Of a stretch of DNA of 64,000 nucleotides, positions 32,878 through 45,092 are shown piece after piece. Numbering within the stretch: position 1 is the first letter of the stretch; each line of letters begins with the position of its first letter. Made by a program: the position numbers and the translations under genes. The notes beneath the pieces are model-generated. The model was not told the origin of the DNA. It saw only the letters and a program-made list of their open reading frames with translations, and made no database searches. The stretch is from positions 434,001-498,000 of the forward strand of contig JAPEUQ010000017.1 of the NCBI GenBank assembly GCA_027946365.1, in the 5' to 3' direction. Source of the DNA: Kalmusia sp. IMI 367209. Lineage: Eukaryota > Ascomycota > Dothideomycetes > Pleosporales > Didymosphaeriaceae.

Positions 32878-34560
32878 TCACTTTGGCACTGTTCCGTCTA
32901 CGTCCCGGCCGTCGTTCACCACGTCATAGTCACCAAAGCAGGCCTCCCTATAGTTCGCCAGCTCTTTAGCCTTTGCCTGTGACTTAATAAATTGGTCCAG
33001 TGGGCATAGTTCATCCGGGCGTCCTTTGCATGCGCCGCCTCTGATCGAAGACAGCGGCAGTATCCCACCATTCAGCCGCATGCGCACGAATCGGTACTTC
33101 GATTGATTCGAGCTGCTGTACTCATCATATCCGTACTGCGACGCATAATAGCGAACGCGTTCGTGCTTCTCGGGTTTTGGATGCGCCGAGTCACAACCGA
33201 TGACCTCTGTGATCAAACGGGCGGTGAACGGCGCCAGATGGGAAACGCGAAAGATACGATCCTTCGCTGGTGGATACTTCTTCAAGTCTGGCAGGTGCTT
33301 GAAGTGGTCTAAACTCAATGCCGTGAGTGTAGCGAGGATCATCTTGTCGTGGGTAAAGTCCGCGTAGAACTTCATACCTAACGGGAACGTATCCTCGTTG
33401 TCCGTTAGGCTGCTGTTAACGCTAGAGTTACTCGTTCTGATGAGCTTCCCCTGCAGCCGCGCGAGCAGCTCTTCCACATAACCAATTCCCTGTGACCGCG
33501 CAGTAGGATTGCCGAAAGAGTGCTTGTAGAAGAAACGAATGTCCAAGCTGTTCTCGAACCCCTCCCATTCTTCTCTGGTGAAGAGGGAACAGAATTCAGA
33601 AACACCAAGGAACTGGGTTTCGTACGCGCAGAGGAGCTGCATAGCATACGTGTCTTTGATTTCGAGATTGAAGTGCGTGGGCGTGTGTTTGGATAATCGT
33701 TTGGTAGCGTGAGGAAGATAGAGCGAAGCATAATTCCACATGTGCTCATCTCCAATCGTACCGATTCCTGTTACTTCGGAGTTGTTGCAACAGTGATGCG
33801 CTGAAGGGGTCAACGACGGGTTCCCATCATGCTATGCAGTGGAACACTTACCGGCCAGTGTATTGTTCCAAGCTCCTGGATCTACTTCAGGTATCACAAG
33901 TGTCCGGAAGTCTTCTGTCCAGTTGGCGGGAAACTGTGCTGATGGCTTATAATTTGGCCCAAAGAATCCCAAAGCCCAGTTCATGAGGCTATTGTGAATT
34001 CTGCTCTGCGACGTGCCTCGTAATAGTGGCTTTTCTTTCACATCCTCAGGTTGGTAACTGAGTTGTCCCTCTGATGCATTATACAGCATTCTACCATACA
34101 TGTTCCAGAACTGGACGCCCGAGGCGATCTCTGCCATTGCGCCGATGCCCGTGAGATACTCCCCGCCAAGAGTATTTCTCCACGTGTTCAAGAACGCTAA
34201 AGCGCCGTGAAAATGCTTCCCATTCTCGAAAGCTTTAGCTACTTTGCTGGTGAATCTTTCAATGTTCAATCCATCTTGCGCATCGCCAGGATGGGGAAAG
34301 CGCTCCGCGTGGCGTTGAAGTAAGTGGACTTGTTCGAATTGGCAGCCATCGGGCAGGCCAACTTTCTTCACACCAAAATAACCTGGGAGATTGCCTCTGT
34401 ATGTCGATAGTTGACCCCAATGGCGTGAAACGTAGTCTGCGTCGTCAATTGTCGAGTCGAAAGGCTGCAGAGGTTGTTGTGCATGGCCATCATGCTGAGG
34501 AATGAACGCATCGGCAAATACGAAGAACAAAGCAATACAAAATGAAATGATGGGCACCAT
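32878..34560 (-). CDS. Secreted histidine acid phosphatase (phytase-like)
   Basis: Two exons (34560-33852, 33800-32878; 51-nt intron), 543 aa. It begins with a signal peptide (MVPIISFCIALFFVFADAF) in an AATCACCATGG context. The catalytic histidine motif reads RHAERFP (83-89) where the family norm is RHGxRxP. The His84 nucleophile and both arginines are retained. The proton donor pair His387-Asp388 lies in FYADFTHDKM. Paired cysteines and N-glycosylation sites (NYKP excepted; WNNT, NSS, YNAS) fit an extracellular enzyme that releases phosphate from phosphate esters, possibly phytate. The start was set at Met in front of the signal peptide; the open frame extends 48 codons further without such a feature. 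It is divergent from a small cupin gene. Confidence 0.9.
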
Positions 34561-35047
34561 GGTGATTATTGATTGAGATTGAAGCGCAAAGTTGACTCCA
34601 GACGCGAGGCTGTGGTTGCAGAAAAATGAAGCGAGAGTGACGTCATTGTGGTCGCGTCGGGCACACGACGCAACACTCATTGAAAGAGACCGGAAACTTT
34701 CCAAGGATCACACTGTGTTTGCTGTAATGACCCTTCAAAATTTTTATGTATGATTATCAATGACCGAGAAACGTGCATTCGGTCCCGCAGAGCATGCTCG
34801 GTCACTCGGCATGTTCATTGTCGGGTAGCCCAAGTTCGGCACAAGAACCACCCAATGGACTACTCCTAAGTTTCAAAATTGCGAGTCCTATGGTCTATCT
34901 GACTGTCACAGAAAAGATCGTTCACCGAATGGCTTGCCGTGGTTTTCGGGACCAGGTGCTTTATGACCAACTCGTTACCATCGCAAAATATCTACAAGGC
35001 TTTCGCAATCACTTCATCATATTCAAAATCCAACAGAAATTGCCAGT
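34561..35047. promoter_or_regulatory. Divergent promoter between acid phosphatase and cupin genes
   Basis: 487 bp between outward-facing start codons. No clear PHO4-type CACGTG box was found near the phosphatase side, so phosphate control cannot be claimed. Confidence 0.55.
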
Positions 35048-35540
35048 ATGCCTGAGTTCGTATCCCCAAATGTCGTCAAAGTAAATGGAGTCTGGCAGAT
35101 TGAAGGGTAAGCTCACCACCAACCTCCTTCATATCTTCTCACATCAAGTCCGCAGCAAACCCCGCGAAACCTTCACCATCATCCAAACCTTCCACCCCTC
35201 CAATCTCCCGGGCAAAACCATGATAGTCGGTACCGTAGAAGTGCCTCCCGGTGGTGCCACCCCTTCGCATCGCCATGGAGACGCTGTAATCATCGCAGTC
35301 CCTATTGAAGGCTCGGCTTTGAATCAGATGAACAGCAATGAACCTATCGTGAGTAACGTGGGGGACTACTGGTATGAGGCTCCTGGCTGCCATCACCAGA
35401 GGAGCGAATGCATTGGAGATAACAAGGCGAAGTTTTTCGTCATCTTGATTGTGGATGATGAGGTTGTGAAGGATGGATATGGGGGGATTTTTGTATTGGA
35501 TAAGGAGGTGGAGGCAGGGGAGAAGGCACCGTCGAAATAG
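35048..35540 (+). CDS. Small cupin-domain protein
   Basis: Two exons (35048-35106, 35156-35540; 49-nt intron), 147 aa. A single cupin barrel: VEVPPGGATPSHRHGDAVII is motif 1 with two metal-ligand histidines and VSNVGDYWYEAPGCHHQRSE is motif 2 with the third histidine. Such short cupins bind a divalent metal. Fungal members are usually annotated only as 'cupin domain protein' and include isomerases, decarboxylases and quercetinase-like enzymes. The first exon is needed to give the N-terminal strand (MPEFVSPNVVKVNGVWQIEG). No targeting signal. Divergent from the acid phosphatase. Confidence 0.82.
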
Positions 35541-36513
35541 GATGAATACAGCAAAGAGTAGCAATACATCCCATGCATGAAGTAATTCGCCCCCCTGCGT
35601 GACGGGAAACCCTGTGTACCGCGTTGAATATATTGTTCGGGCATCTTGGCGTCTTCCTCACGGTTCTTTCAAGTCAATGGTTGATACCATATTAACTTTT
35701 CGCCCCTGCTGCGTCTTGACTATGTCAGGAAATGTTTAAAACTGAAGCATCAGGACGACGTATTAACTAAGTAAGAAAATTAATGCCAGATGTTAAGATA
35801 CCCAACCCCTCGTAGTATAGACTTGAAAGGTTTCTCCTGAAGGAGAAGTGTACTGCGCATCGATTGATCTTTTAGCGCATCCACGCTACCCTCATTTGAT
35901 CCTAAGTGTGGCGCTAGTTCGAAAGCACGCGCTAACTTCAATTACCCTTAGCAGGCTCTGAACATGAGATGTGTCGCACAACAACGGGCTTGGCACATCT
36001 ACGTGCTCGGTCCCAATCCACCTAAACTATGCATCTTCGATACCGATATAAATCTGGACGTGTCTGGATTTGCTTAAACAGCCTCTGGCTTGTCTGCTGT
36101 TCGTCTCCTTTCCTCTGTATATAGAATGAGAACTGTTATACAGTCTATGTTAGCTATGCATGACCGCGAGCTCTGTGCAATGCAAGCACTTGACTCAGTT
36201 ATGGCAAGGCGAAGGTGCCATCTTCTTGCTTAAGAAATTATCCAAACAGAGCATTTTGAGCATTAACGATTGTCAGCCTAGTGTCTGCGATGGTGCGTAC
36301 CTATCGTGCAAGATTGTTGCGCAGGCTGGGCTGTGTATGCAGAAGCTGCTGCGGCAGGGAGGAGCAGCTGAAGGTGCACCCAGCCTTCAGCCTACCCCGC
36401 GACTCCAAGCTCGCAGCCTCAGACAAGTGCAAGATGATCACCGTATAAACACTTCAGCATGCAACACCGAAATCACTGTTATTGATTCTACGACACCAAG
36501 CGAAAGTGAGACA
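35541..36513. other. Intergenic spacer upstream of the NACHT-ankyrin gene
   Basis: 973 bp. The last 350 bases are open in frame with the next gene but lack coding character and are taken as 5' leader. A start at 36160 would add 118 residues. No other feature. Confidence 0.5.
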
Positions 36514-39500
36514 ATGGGAAAGCGAGATCGTCTACGCGCGTTGTTCGCGCCGAGCGCTACTGGTTCACGTTCGGCCTCACCCAATTCAGCATCTCCATTA
36601 CTACCTCAATTACCTCCAACACCTGCGCAACGAGCACCACCTCCTCCTCCATCCTCATCATCCACTCCAGATTCAATCGCATACTATGGAGGCACACCAG
36701 CGCAGACAGTCGCCCGAAATCCGGCGCTTGAGAAGGCGATCGCGTTGCAACTGCAGAAGCTGCCTGAAGCTGGACGCACAGCATTCGAGCGGGAGATGAG
36801 CACACTTGACGAGCAAGCTCTACTATCCAGAATACGGGCATACGATGCAGAGCACAATAATGAGTCGATCATTAGGCATCACGCTGAGCGCCTCACAAAG
36901 GTTTTTGGCCTGCTCAACAATCTCATGGGTGGCGTCGCCATAGGCATACAGGCAGACCCTGCCATATCGGCCCCTGTGGTAGGCGCAGTCCGGGTCGCTA
37001 TCGATCTCGGCTTGCAGTTCACAAGGTTCTTCCCCAGATTGTCTGATATGGTCTGCGAATTTGACGATTATCTCGGGCCGCTAGCGGAGCATTCACGGGC
37101 GGCTGACGTTGAGCTTGTAGAGAGCGCCGTTATCAGTGTTTATACAACCATACTCAACTTCAGTTGGAAAGCACGCTGTGTTTTCGTCGATGCCAACGGA
37201 AATAAAAGGAGGTGGACCTCGTTTAGGGCGTTCATGCGCCAGCATTGGGATACATTTGAGGCTGAGTTTGTGTCTATGAAAGAAGAGATGCATCGCCATC
37301 TTCATGTTCTTCAGCATACTGTACAGGCGACACACTTTAATGCTTTTAGGAGTGCAGAAAAGAGTAGGTCTAGCCTTCCGACTACTATCTATGTCAGTTT
37401 CTCACATCTATCGATCTAGGGAAAGAAAGGTCGACTTTCCTCTCTTGGCTGTCAGACATCGATTTTGAAGACGTGCACCAGAGCATATACGCCAAAAAAC
37501 ACAAAGGTACGGGCGACTGGCTGATCAATGAGCCTAAATTTCAACAATGGATGCGAAGCCCACGTTCATCTCTCCTCTGGTGCAATGGAAAGCGTGAGTA
37601 GTATTATAACCTCTTTCGATCGGAATGCGCTGATCCTTTGTAGCTGGTATCGGTAAGTCTGTACTCAGGTAAGTGTGCATTAACAGAGTTGAGCCTTGGT
37701 GCTTGTGCCGATCCAACGTATAGTGCCAACGTCCTTGAACACATCACGGCTAAGACTGGACTACGAAAGGACACTGCTGTCTGCTTCGCCTACTACGATT
37801 ATCGTGAAACACGACTGGCGAACTTGGCTCAGATCATAGCCTCACTTATCAAGCAGCTCTGTCAAAGAAAGTACGACATACCAAACAATCTGCTGCAGAT
37901 TATGCACGATGCCCGCTCCCCGTCTTTAGTAGGTTCACAGGAATATTTTCTTCAACTCACTGAGAGCTTTTCAGAGGTCTTTGTTGTCTTCGATGCTTTG
38001 GATGAGTGTCCGGAGCAGAAACGGCAGGACATCCTCAGTTTCATCACTGAGGTGGTAACTACGCCAGCTCCATCTCGGATAAGAGTGTTTGCCACGAGTC
38101 GAAGGGAGATGGATATTACCGAAGCTTTTGTGAGATACCACGTGCCAATAGTCCAGATCTTGGCTGAAAACGTCGCGGTCGATATCGAAACTTTTGCACG
38201 CAGTAGGGTCGAGGAGTTGCAGGCTAGAAAGATCCTCTTCATTACTAGTGACGAACTCAAGGAAAAGATTATCCAAACACTCGCTCAAAAGGCAGAAGGA
38301 ATGTAAGTCCATGCCCAAGACCATCTCGAAGTCTGTGTATGCTAACTGTAAGGCAGGTTTCTTTGGGTCAACCTCCAACTAGACAGTCTTTGCCAAGCTA
38401 GCAAACTCCGAAAGGATCAGGTGGTAGAAGCTGCGATGGAGGATTTACCTTTCGGTTTGCCTAACACCTACGTTCGAATTCTAGATCGGATTGAACGGCA
38501 GCAGACGCCAATGCGAGATTTGGCTTTGAACTGTCTTACTTGGACACTTTATGCCCAAAGGCCTCTCAGTGTTCGAGAATTACAACAAGCGCTTGCAATC
38601 AACTCGAAGCACACAGCCCCACAGGATCAACAGATTGATTCTCAAGTAATCCTAGAGGCATGTGGCAATTTGCTGGAAGAATCCAACGGTGCAATCCGCC
38701 CAATACATTACACGGTACAGGAGTTCTTGACAGCGACCGTTCAGGGGATGCCGCAACATCGTATACGAACACAACTTCTGGATTCAAATTCTGCACATAG
38801 TCAATTGGGCTCAGCGTGTCTTGCGTACACCGATCTAATGGCATACAGTTCTCCAACTTCATATGAATATTACCTTCGGCGTCGACTTGAAATGACCCCT
38901 CTCGCCGGCTATGCATGTCACAGCTTCGACTACCATATTTCGAATTGCGATAAACCTTCTGTAGATGTTATGGACCGACTAGAGAGGCTCTTCCAGCAGG
39001 AGAGTACATATCTTGCAGCAATTCTGCAAATAAAAATCCTGCGAGATAGATACGACTACAGCGATACCCACGAGCGCTTCAATCGCATGGATTTCTCAGT
39101 AACTCCTAGTACGATCGTATACAGCACTAAGCTCTACAACATTCCCACCATAAGGCAACGATGGATCGATCAAACGCCCCCAGCATATGCTCTACACGTC
39201 GCAGCTTCCGCAGGACTTACTAGTGCAGTGATTCGACTTCTAGAGGGAGGATGCGACGTCAACGAGAAAGACACGAGTGACTGCGCTTCCTTATATTATA
39301 CATGCCTCAATGGTGACTTGGAAATGCTTCAGTTACTACTTAACAGAGGCGCTGACGTTAGCGCGCAAGGCGGATGGTATGGCAACGCACTACAGGCAGC
39401 TTCAGCTGGAGGCCATACGCAGGTAGTTGAGTTACTACTTGATGAAGGCGCTGAGGTTAATGCACAAGGCGGATGGTATGGCAACGCACTACAGGCAGCT

Positions 39501-40778
39501 TCAGCTGGAGGCCATACGCAGGTAGTTGAGTTACTACTTGATGAAGGCGCTGAGGTTAATGCGCAAGGCGGAAAGTATGGCAACGCACTACAGGCAGCTT
39601 CAGCTGGAGGCCATACGCAGGTAGTTGAGTTACTACTTGATGAAGGCGCTGAGGTTAACGCGCAAAGCGGAAAGTATGGCAACGCTCTACAGGCAGCTTC
39701 AGCTGAAGGCTATACACAGGTAGTTAAGTTACTACTTAACAAAGGCGCTAAGGTTAACGCGCAAGGGGGAGAGTATTTTGGCAACGCACTACAGGCAGCT
39801 TCAGCTGGAGGCCATACGCAGGTAGTTGAGTTACTACTTAACAAAGGCGCTAAGGTTAACGCGCAAGGGGGAGAGTATTTTGGCAACGCACTACAGGCAG
39901 CTTCAGCTGGAGGCCATACGCAGGTAGTTGAGTTACTACTTGATGAAGGCGCTGAGGTTAATGCGCAAGGCGGAAAGTATGGCAACGCACTACAGGCAGC
40001 TTCAGCTGGAGGCCATACGCAGGTAGTTGAGTTACTACTTAACAAAGGCGCTAAGGTTAACGCGCAAGGGGGAGAGTATTTTGGCAACGCACTACAGGCA
40101 GCTTCAGCTGGAGGCTATATGCAGATAGTTGAGTTACTACTTGATGAAGGCGCTGAGGTTAACGCACAAGGCGGAAGGTATTATAGCAACGCACTACAGG
40201 CAGCTTCAGCTGGAGGCCATACGCAGGTAGTTGAGTTACTACTTAACAAAGGCGCTAAGGTTAACGCGCAAGGGGGAGAGTATTTTGGCAACGCACTACA
40301 GGCAGCTTCAGCTGGAGGCCATATGCAGATAGTTGAGTTACTACTTAACAAAGGCGCTGAGGTTAATGCACAAGGCGGAAGGTATTATAGCAACGCACTA
40401 CAGGCAGCTTCAGCTGGAGGCCATACGCAGGTAGTTGAGTTACTACTTGACAAAGGCGCTGACGTTAACGCGCAAGGCGAAGAGTATAGCAACGCACTAC
40501 AGGCAGCTTCAGCTGGAGGCTATACGCAGGTAGTTGAGTTACTACTTGACAAAGGCGCTGACGTTAACGCGCAAGGCGAAGAGTATAGCAACGCACTACA
40601 GGCAGCTTCAGCTGGAGGCTATACGCAGGTAGTTGAGTTACTACTCAATAAAGGCGCTGAGGTTAACGCACAAGGGGGAGGGTATTATGGCAACGCACTA
40701 CAGGCAGCTTCAGAAAAAGGCCACGAGGAGGTAGTCAAGCTGCTGCTTGCAGCGGGCGCAGATGAAACAACCGCATAA
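36514..40778 (+). CDS. NACHT-ankyrin STAND protein (fungal NOD-like receptor)
   Basis: Five exons (36514-37363, 37420-37593, 37644-37668, 37724-38302, 38357-40778), 1349 aa. N-terminal region (1-330): a Pro/Ser-rich leader and then a helical fungal STAND N-terminal domain (PVVGAVRVAIDLGLQFTRFF, FEDVHQSIYAKKHKGTGDWL). NACHT-type NTPase: Walker A GKPGIGKS at 340-347, most of it encoded by a 25-nt microexon; Walker B region VFVVFDALDECPEQ; sensor-like RIRVFATSRREMDI. Winged-helix-like segment (LALNCLTWTLYAQRPLSVREL), then two divergent ankyrin repeats and 14 near-identical ones to the C-terminus. In known relatives (HET-D/E, NWD and NACHT-ANK proteins) the repeats recognise a ligand and ATP-driven oligomerisation triggers heterokaryon incompatibility or defence. 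The architecture is seen; the function is inferred. No known cell-death effector domain is recognised at the N-terminus. Confidence 0.92.
39384..40778 (+). repeat. Tandem ankyrin-repeat coding array, 14 near-identical units
   Basis: Fourteen head-to-tail units of 99 or 102 nt, each beginning AACGCACTACAGGCAGC (NALQAAS). They differ mainly at a few codons: H/Y after GG, D-E or N-K or D-K before GA, and the loop GGWY / GGKY / GGEYF / GGRYYS / GEEYS. Silent sites are nearly identical too, which points to recent unequal crossing-over or gene conversion. Two older, divergent ankyrin repeats precede the array (about 39183-39383). Confidence 0.95.
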
Positions 40779-41436
40779 GGATCTTGCACTGACGCTCTGG
40801 TAGTTCTGTGCATGTACCTTAAATACGATATGAGATGGGTTTATGGAGCGGTGGGAGCGATATGTGGAGAGGTTGGATGAGCCTGTTGAGCAGAAGGCTG
40901 TTGCTGAGGGACATGGTGAGGATGCTTGGGATCAAGGGGGGAAAGGGGGGGATGAAGAAAGGATTGTGTCGTGTGGGTGCGGGTTGGAGATTGCTTTTGG
41001 GCATTATTTGGATTGTTGATGCTGGTCTGGGAGATTGTCGGTGGGATTTCATTCTTTTTTATTTTTATTTTGTGTCGTCTTGAAGGGATGCTGATATGGC
41101 TGATGTTGGGTCGATTGGTACTCTCTTCAGCCATTATTCATTGCGGATATGAAACTCCTCTTTTCATGTGGACTTCACCGTTCAGAAGCGGTTCTGCCTG
41201 GATTTTGATACTTGGACAGTTTCGGAATGAAACTGGTGCGGCATCTGGACGATTAGGTGACGAGTAGAATTCGGGAAGACTAGGATATATATTTTCAACG
41301 GATACATATTTACAAAACCAAGCTCCGATCCAATCAGGATATAATCTCCAAAAACATCAAACTCCTATGCAAAACCAGTGCGCCATGAACACCAAGTCCC
41401 AAAATTCTAAGCTGTACTCATGATTCATACCTCATA
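40779..41436. other. Intergenic spacer between convergent genes
   Basis: 658 bp. A G-rich stretch on the forward strand (about 40835-41040) gives open frames on both strands but no recognisable protein. 3' ends of both neighbours lie here. Confidence 0.5.
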
Positions 41437-44400
41437 TTACTCGCCAGCAATCACGACATTCCCCCACCCCCAACTAATCTCCACTGCACCAACCCTCAAC
41501 ACCATCATCCCATCATGCACGACCGCCCACCTAACCTTGCCCAAGCACCGACTCACTACAGCCGCCAACCCATTCGTGCCCCTCTTTCCTAGTCCCCCCG
41601 CAATACCCTTCTCATACCCGCCCTCCAGCAAGCGCTCCGCATCGCTCCGAAGCACCGTGTCAAGCAAGCACTTCATCTCCGCCTGGGGGTCCCAAATAAT
41701 CTCGTCCTCGTCGTCATGCGGGTTCGACGGGTGAGGAGCGACAGGCCGCGCATACCACACGCCCCAGATGGTCAGCGTGCCGAGGTACACGGCCCAGGGG
41801 AGGTGCCAGAGGCGGCTGCCGCCCAGGTCGCTGGACGATGCTTCAGCGTCGAGGATGGCGACGCCTTGGTCGACGAGCGCGGCGGCGTGCCAGACGGCTT
41901 TGCCAGCTTCGGGGAGGTTGTCGGCGACCCACTTCTTGACGATCTTCTGGCTGCGCGCGTAGTCTGTGCGGGCGACGGGGCGGCCGAGGATGTGGCGTGC
42001 GCCGGCGTAGATTTGGAGGTCGAGGAAGGGGGTGTGGAGGAGGATGTGGGCGGCGTGGTAGAGGGAGGAGACGGCGGTGTGGTAGGCTTGGAATTCTTTG
42101 GATAGGGGGTGGGCTGGGAATGGTAGACGGGATAGATAGGAAGAGCAGAAGGCTTCGAAGTCGCGGTTCCAGGCGATGTATGATAGTGCAAGGCGGCTTT
42201 GCCAGTTGCCGAGAGGGTTGGTGTCGATGACGCCGAGGGCTGTTTGGTCTCTTCGTTGCATATCCCACGCTATCGACATCAGACCGTGTAGGAGTAGGGA
42301 CCGCGATAGGGCGTTGAGATTTTTGGGGACAGCTGTTGTAGCGGAGGGATTCAAGTACATTTTCAGGCAAGACAGGAAGAGAGGACTCGCAGACTGCTTT
42401 TGGCGGAGCTGGTGCCAGCTCTCGGCGGAATCTGCTTCCCAGAGGGCCTGGTCGCATGGGAGGTTTGATCGCAACTCGAATGCCGACATGCAGAGAGATT
42501 GGCAGAAAAGGACGGCATGCTGCGTATCCCACATAAAGCAGAGGAAAGCTAGTCTTTTCTTCTGCTCGGCATCGACCCATGTTTGCCAATCGTCCTCGAG
42601 ATCATCGGTCGCATCCTCTAGGTTGGGTTTAATTGATTGGCAGTCGGATCTTCGGATGAGGTTGATCAGGAGACCGTGGAAGAGATGTGACATATCATGC
42701 TGCTTCTGTCCAGCTCTGCTCTTGCCGAAGCACTCGACTAGCAGAATTGTCTGTAGGACCCAAAGATCTGGCTTTGCCGAGAAACCTGCGTTGGCGAAGA
42801 TTTGTGGGCGAAGCACGTCGTGGATGCATACCTGTCTCTAGTTAGGGAAAACTTAAGGTTGAGAGCATGTCGGATACTTACAGCGAGTTGATGGGCATCT
42901 TTCTCCCCATATGTAGCCCCGAGCAGAAGAACCGAAGTCAACAGCAGGGTGTCAACACTGGACGGGTCAAAGGTTGACATATGAACTAAAGGGTATGCCG
43001 TGTTGAAGCGAGTGAAGAAGAGGTCGCAGTAAGTTTGTAGGCAGGATAATGAAAGGAGAGGGTTATCACGCATGACTAGACTGCCGTCTGGTGCCACGGG
43101 TTGTATGATGTCGATGAGGTCTAGCATCTGTGCGCGCGCTAGCTCATCAATGATAGGTAAGCATCTCGATGGCTGTAACATGGACATCGGACGCTCAAGG
43201 TCAGACGGCACGAATGAGTTGCACTGTTGTCGTAGAGACGTAGTCGGCATGATGTCTATGTTGCTATGCTCTGAGCTTTCTCCTTGCACAGAAGCTTTGC
43301 GACTTGTTTGTACCTCCTCTTCAGTAAGCGGCGGTGTTATCAGCGCAGCAGGCGGCGACATCTGTTGCGGAGAGTCTGTTCTTTGAGAGGGGCCAGAGCC
43401 GTAATGTGCCGCGGTCGACAAAGGCTTGTCTATTGTCATATGATCAAGCTGCAAATCGAAGGCATGGCTGGGTTGGGAGACGGAGTTGTTGAAATTGAAC
43501 GAAGGAAACGGATCATTCAGTACTGGTTGGATCTGATTCTGCTTTGAGAAGTCCATATCAAAGAGCCAGGAGTAATTGTTCATGGTAGTAAAGGGATTGT
43601 TGAAGGAACTAGCAGTATCCGGATTGAAGATGTCGTCGAAAGGAGCATCGTTGAATGCGAGAGGAGCAAGCGGTTCGGGTTCAGGCTGAGGAAGATTGGA
43701 TGACCAGAACTGCTGGTCGATGGGCGAAAGATGTTCAGAGGCCGACAGCGTGTTCGATTCCAAGTTCGTAGGAGGGTAGCCACTTGCGATGCCAGAATCG
43801 TGATCGTCGAATGTGGAGTGGCAGAGCGATGGGTCACATGAAAGTGGAGATATTGGCGCTCCGCTTTCGTGAGATTGAAATTGGACGAGGTCTGACAGCG
43901 TCTGGAGCGGGTCCTCGGTCGGTGGCGATTGAGATGCAGCAACGGAAGGTTGCTCGACAGAAGGATCCAAAGCAGGTTTCTTTGCTACGATGTTCCCTTC
44001 GGCGTCTTTCCACATGCGTTTTCGGGTATTGAGAATGCCGCAACCATCGGCGCCGGCTTCTTCGTCTTTTTGTCGGTGCCGCACCATATGGCGGTCTACA
44101 TGCTGTTAGCGATCATGTCTGGCATCAAACGCATGGGCCATGCGACGGCAGCAGTGATGCAGGAGGGTGAGAGGAGACAGCAAATTTTGTCATCCACTTT
44201 TGGGGGATGACGGGAGTGGGAAAGTGGATGCACGTGCAGGGACCATGCCCAAAGTGGCTTCCCACTCATGAGGAAGGACATAGGATACTCACCGAGTAGG
44301 TCTCTTCTCTTGAAGTGAGCCCTGCATCTCGAGCAGGTGAACTCCCCCGTGGAGTGATTGAGCAGATGCCTCTGTAAATGCTCTGCTCTCGTGAAACTCC

Positions 44401-44503
44401 TCCCACATCCATCATTCTGGCACACAAATCTCTTCTCCCCGTTCTTGCTCAGACCGTCCTTTCTCTTTCGTCCTCGCGGCATTGGAGATGCAGTAGAAGC
44501 CAT
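41437..44503 (-). CDS. C2H2 zinc-finger transcription factor with fungal-specific regulatory domain
   Basis: Three exons (44503-44293, 44095-42882, 42831-41437), 939 aa. After a basic leader (MPRGRKRKDG) come two C2H2 fingers: Cys28, Cys33, His46, His50 and Cys57, Cys60, His73, His77. The second finger is split by a 197-nt intron between RRDLL and DRHMVRH. A Gln/Ser/Pro-rich middle part follows, with acidic patches typical of activation regions (DDIFNPDTASSFNN). The C-terminal half is the Fungal_trans (PF04082-type) regulatory domain (FFTRFNTAYPLVHMSTFDP, LLLTSVLLLGATYGEKDAH, FLCFMWDTQHAVLFCQSLCM). Combined C2H2 plus Fungal_trans proteins are sequence-specific nuclear regulators, often of metabolism. 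Targets are unknown. It lies on the same strand as, and 589 bp from the 3' end of, xanthine dehydrogenase. Confidence 0.92.
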
Positions 44504-45092
44504 GATGGATAGTCAATGCTCTGTCAATGTTTGGCACCCGTGTCTGTGGAACGTTGAAGGTTGGGGGATGCGAAGATGGTATAATGGGGGTGGGAAAGGG
44601 TCCAAGATGATGGTTCTAGTCTGCCGCCGAACCGTGCGGAACGCCGCCGTGACCAAGATAGGCGCATGTTCGGAGTAAAGACGACGCCGGCGGTTTGTAG
44701 TGCGGTAGAGGATGCGGGGTTAAGCCAACTAGCCGATGGACCAGGACGTCTCAATTCAAAAGTGGGGTACGAAAAGATAAGGGTGGGGGGAATTTCTTGC
44801 CACAATCAGTGTAGTCTGCGCCCAGCGCCGCTATGTTTGCGCGCATAAACGATCCGGAAGAGGCTGATGCTTGTAGCGTGCATCTGTATCGGGCGCCGGC
44901 AGGGTAGCTTGACACATCGCCGACGGCGCCGTTACTCAGGAGCTCATGGCAAATAGACTGGGGGTGTGAGATTTGGCATCAACGAAAACGAGGAACATCG
45001 AAGACAATTAACTTGAGGAAGTTCTTGAGATTGTATGCACATTAAATAGAATTGAATAAGTTCGCATGTAATTCCTGCTTTACAAACGCCAA
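44504..45092. promoter_or_regulatory. Promoter region of the C2H2 regulator
   Basis: 589 bp upstream of the regulator and downstream of xanthine dehydrogenase. It contains C-rich/G-rich runs (for example GGGGG near 44770 and 44785) but no motif that I can assign. Confidence 0.45.

Noticed and set aside
39329..40087. Complement-strand open frames of 117 and 125 codons with a repeated peptide
   Set aside because: Shadow of the ankyrin array. The repeat appears only because the sense-strand DNA repeats.
41716..42230. Gly/Arg/Val-rich forward open frames
   Set aside because: Antisense of the transcription-factor C-terminus in a locally GC-rich stretch.
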